Source: Syntrophaceae bacterium (GTDB taxonomy: Bacteria; Desulfobacterota; DTXE01). Taken from it: DNA of 8,297 nucleotides. Each line of letters begins with the position of its first letter. Position 1 is the first letter of the stretch. A program made the position numbers and the translations under genes. Below, piece by piece: positions 6,983 to 8,297 of the stretch. The stretch lies in NCBI GenBank assembly GCA_012962595.1, contig DTXE01000408.1, positions 1-8,297 on the forward strand. Direction: 5' to 3'. The notes below the pieces were generated by a model. That model searched no databases and was not told the DNA's origin. It saw only the letters and a program-made list of their open reading frames with translations.

Positions 6983-7165
6983 CTAATCGTCTGAGGCCAA
7001 AGGTCGGAGGATAGAGGCATGTGCCTTACCCCTCTTCTTGATAACACTGGCTTCTTGGGTAACATGGAGTTTCCCACCACACTGATGGCAGAGACGGTGC
7101 TCCTCGTCTTGAAGCGCCCATCCGTAGTATTCCTGTCCGCACTTCGGACAAATTCCTTTAAGCAT
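6983..7165 (-). CDS. Small zinc-ribbon protein
   Basis: A 60-residue protein with two knuckles, C6-P-K-C9 and C26-H-Q-C29, in GICPKCGQEYYGWAL and HRLCHQCGGKL, a typical zinc-ribbon layout. The last 25 residues are basic and probably disordered. I chose the ATG at 7165-7163 because GAGGG lies 5 nt upstream. An ATG at 7168 is too close to that site, and a GTG at 7210 would add 15 residues but has no visible ribosome site. It ends 5 nt before prsK and is probably the first gene of the prsK-prsR-ATPase operon. The function is unknown; small free zinc ribbons often bind proteins or nucleic acid, but nothing here shows which. Confidence 0.65.
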   Translation of the reverse strand: MLKGICPKCGQEYYGWALQDEEHRLCHQCGGKLHVTQEASVIKKRGKAHASILRPLASDD

Positions 7166-7341
7166 CATATCCCTCAAAACTAGAGGCTGGAGGTTGTCAT
7201 TGTCACACACTTGCTTTGCATCTACTGTCTAATATCTCTCATCTACCACCTAATGGCCAGCCTCATAACGCAACAAACGCCAGATCCCAATCCCCAAATC
7301 TTATGACCCCAAATTTCAACACAATTTAGAAAAATGTCTAC
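7166..7341. other. Divergent intergenic region without a recognised promoter for the prsK operon
   Basis: I see no gene and no convincing promoter for the leftward operon here. TCTACTGTCTAATATCTCTC-like pyrimidine-rich sequence occupies 7220-7250. The rightward toxin-antitoxin promoter begins at 7342. Confidence 0.35.
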
Positions 7342-7370
7342 TTGACACTGTGTAATACATGTCATATAGT
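7342..7370 (+). promoter_or_regulatory. Sigma-70 promoter of the RHH-DUF433/DUF5615 pair
   Basis: TTGACA (7342-7347) and TATAGT (7365-7370) are separated by exactly 17 nt. The -35 is perfect and the -10 differs from TATAAT at one position. The transcript would start near 7377, about 29 nt before the antitoxin ATG. Confidence 0.75.
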
Positions 7371-7380
7371 GTCTTACATG
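7344..7380. promoter_or_regulatory. Operator-like repeats over the DUF433/DUF5615 promoter
   Basis: Two direct copies, GTGTAATACATG (7350-7361) and GTGTCTTACATG (7369-7380), match at 10 of 12 positions and lie 19 bp apart, close to two helical turns. An inverted pair GACACT (7344-7349) and AGTGTC (7368-7373) overlaps them. They cover the -10 box and start site, which suits repression by the RHH domain of the first gene. Confidence 0.6.
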
Positions 7381-7405
7381 AGAATGCGAGTTAAAGGGAG
7401 GTAAT

Positions 7406-7825
7406 ATGCGTGCCGTTCAAAAAAGTTTACGGATTTCCCCAGAGACTGTGGAAGAAATCGAAAGAATTGCCCATGAGTCTGGCCGCGATTTTTCTTCCAT
7501 AGTCAAAGACCTTCTTACAGAGGCTATCAAGATGCGCCGTTGCCCTGGCATTGTGTTCGCGGATGGGGTAAGCGGAAGAAGGGCCAGAGTTGCTGGAACT
7601 GGTCTAGAGGTTTGGGAAATCGTTGCCACTTATAAAAGCGTTAATCAAGATTTTAAGCGTCTTCAAAAGGCTTACCATTGGTTGACCGAACAGCAGTTAA
7701 GGTCTGCCCTTGGTTATTACGCGCTTTATCCTGAAGAGATTGATGACCTCATTAAGCATAATGAAAGATGGTCTAAGAAAACTTTAAAGAAAAACTATCC
7801 ATTCCTGAGCAGGGGCATTACTTGA
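7406..7825 (+). CDS. Antitoxin-like protein with ribbon-helix-helix and DUF433 domains
   Basis: A 139-residue protein. Residues 3-43 look like a ribbon-helix-helix (VQKSLRISPETVEEIERIA, SGRDFSSIVKDLLTEAIKM). Residues 46-120 match the DUF433 pattern: CPGIVFADGVSGRRARVAGT, then EVWEIVATYK and LTEQQLRSALGYYALYPEEID. DUF433 proteins commonly sit directly before DUF5615 PIN-like genes, as here, and are taken to be antitoxins. In many such pairs DUF433 stands alone and is much shorter; here the DNA-binding part is fused to it. The ATG at 7406 is supported by AGGGAGGT 4 nt upstream. The stop overlaps the toxin start as TTGA. It probably binds the repeats at 7344-7380. Confidence 0.85.
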   Translation: MRAVQKSLRISPETVEEIERIAHESGRDFSSIVKDLLTEAIKMRRCPGIVFADGVSGRRARVAGTGLEVWEIVATYKSVNQDFKRLQKAYHWLTEQQLRSALGYYALYPEEIDDLIKHNERWSKKTLKKNYPFLSRGIT

Positions 7826-8166
7826 GATACTATCTGGATGAGGATCTCAGCCCAAAGATAGCGGAACTTCTCAGAAAGCGAGGTGTTGACGCCATAAGTG
7901 CACATGAAGTTGACATGAAACAAGCGTCTGATGCAGAGCAACTCGCCAGGGCAGCTCAAGAAAAACGGTGCCTCGTAACTAGAAATAGAGATGATTTCAT
8001 TAGACTCACTGTGCAATTTTTCAATGATCACCGGCCCCATTACGGGGTTTTAATTGTTCCTTATAGTATCCCAGGAGATCAATTTTCTCGCTTGGCGAGT
8101 GCGCTTGCAAAATATGCCTTTTCTCATACAAAGGACAGGGGGTCTTATATGGTTGACTTTTTGTAA
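7822..8166 (+). CDS. DUF5615 PIN-like protein, probable toxin
   Basis: A 114-residue PIN-like protein. The family pattern is clear: MRYYLDEDLSPKIAELLRKRGVDAISAHEV (1-30), ASDAEQLARAAQEKRCLVTRNRDDF (35-59) and GVLIVP (75-80). Likely metal-binding acids are D6 and D8 in LDEDLS, D37 in SDAEQ, and D57/D58 in RNRDDF. All are present, so nuclease activity is plausible but not shown. The start is TTG at 7822-7824, overlapping the antitoxin TGA by 4 nt (TTGA), a rare-start version of the common ATGA coupling that should keep its translation low. Family ties to VapC-like toxins are known; the RNA target is unknown. Confidence 0.85.
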   Translation: MRYYLDEDLSPKIAELLRKRGVDAISAHEVDMKQASDAEQLARAAQEKRCLVTRNRDDFIRLTVQFFNDHRPHYGVLIVPYSIPGDQFSRLASALAKYAFSHTKDRGSYMVDFL

Positions 8167-8207
8167 TCTAGTGGCCGGTTAGCCCTTTGAGCTCTCAGCC
8201 TTGCTTG

Positions 8208-8239
8208 CCCTGTTTGATTTGTTTTTGTATCCAACAGGG
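8208..8239. repeat. Weak inverted repeat after the DUF5615 gene
   Basis: Arms CCCTGTT (8208-8214) and AACAGGG (8233-8239) are separated by 18 nt. It lies 42 nt after the stop, but no T-run follows, so it is not called a terminator. The rest of 8167-8297 holds degenerate GAGCTCTCAGCCTTG/TTGAGCCTTGAGC repeats and no gene. Confidence 0.35.
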
Positions 8240-8297
8240 AGCTTCCAGCTTTGAGCCTTGAGCTAATTTGCCTCCAACCCTGCCTATTATCATTTAC

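Noticed and set aside
7269..7282. TGGC...TTGC on the minus strand upstream of the zinc-ribbon gene, as a sigma-54 promoter for the prsK operon
   Set aside because: Only 5 nt separate TGGC and TTGC; 7 are needed.
8208..8239. Rho-independent terminator for the DUF433/DUF5615 pair
   Set aside because: The stem is only 7 bp with an 18-nt loop and there is no T-run after it.
1..8297. CRISPR array, tRNA, rRNA or insertion-sequence transposase
   Set aside because: I saw no regular repeat-spacer pattern, no tRNA or rRNA-like sequence and no transposase reading frame.

Overview
The window looks like chromosomal DNA of moderate GC from a free-living Gram-negative bacterium that carries a PEP-CTERM/exosortase (XrtA-type) protein-sorting system. 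The gene families would suit a Desulfobacterota- or Nitrospirota-like lineage, but nothing here fixes the phylum. The evidence is a PrsK-like sensor kinase, a PrsR-like sigma-54 response regulator, an XrtA-locus-type secretion ATPase, and the 5' end of a secreted protein gene that resembles the choice-of-anchor N family. No exosortase gene lies in the window.

Layout, from right to left along the minus strand: a small zinc-ribbon gene (6983-7165), prsK (4878-6977), a damaged four-helix-bundle (S23/IVP-type) gene inserted between prsK and prsR (4472-4805), prsR (3050-4441), and a gene for an AAA ATPase with a membrane segment and a C-terminal OmpA domain (1505-3010). Next comes a RHH/MazF toxin-antitoxin pair (777-1345), then a 470-bp regulatory region without genes (306-776), then the start of the secreted protein gene, which runs off the left edge. 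On the plus strand at the right is a second toxin-antitoxin-like pair, RHH-DUF433 with a DUF5615 PIN-like protein (7406-8166). The last 131 bp hold only a weak inverted repeat.

How the parts may work together: PrsK probably phosphorylates PrsR, and PrsR would activate sigma-54 promoters. The 470-bp region ahead of the secreted protein gene fits this. It has a 15/16 match to a -24/-12 sigma-54 promoter close to the gene. About 120 to 240 bp further upstream lie three direct copies of an 18-bp element with core TGTAA-N8-CCGACA geometry (TGTAA, 6 nt, then TCCGACA). That is the normal place for the binding sites of a sigma-54 enhancer-binding protein. I infer that this is the PrsR target ('PEP-CTERM box') and that the window holds both the regulator and one of its target promoters.

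Both toxin-antitoxin pairs have near-consensus sigma-70 promoters with repeat operators over or next to the start site, so each should be self-regulated and independent of the PrsK/PrsR operon. The most unusual items are the box array with its sigma-54 promoter, the ATPase-OmpA fusion, and the four-helix-bundle element. That element is flanked by 14-bp direct repeats and has lost its middle, probably through its own internal LYIA repeat.
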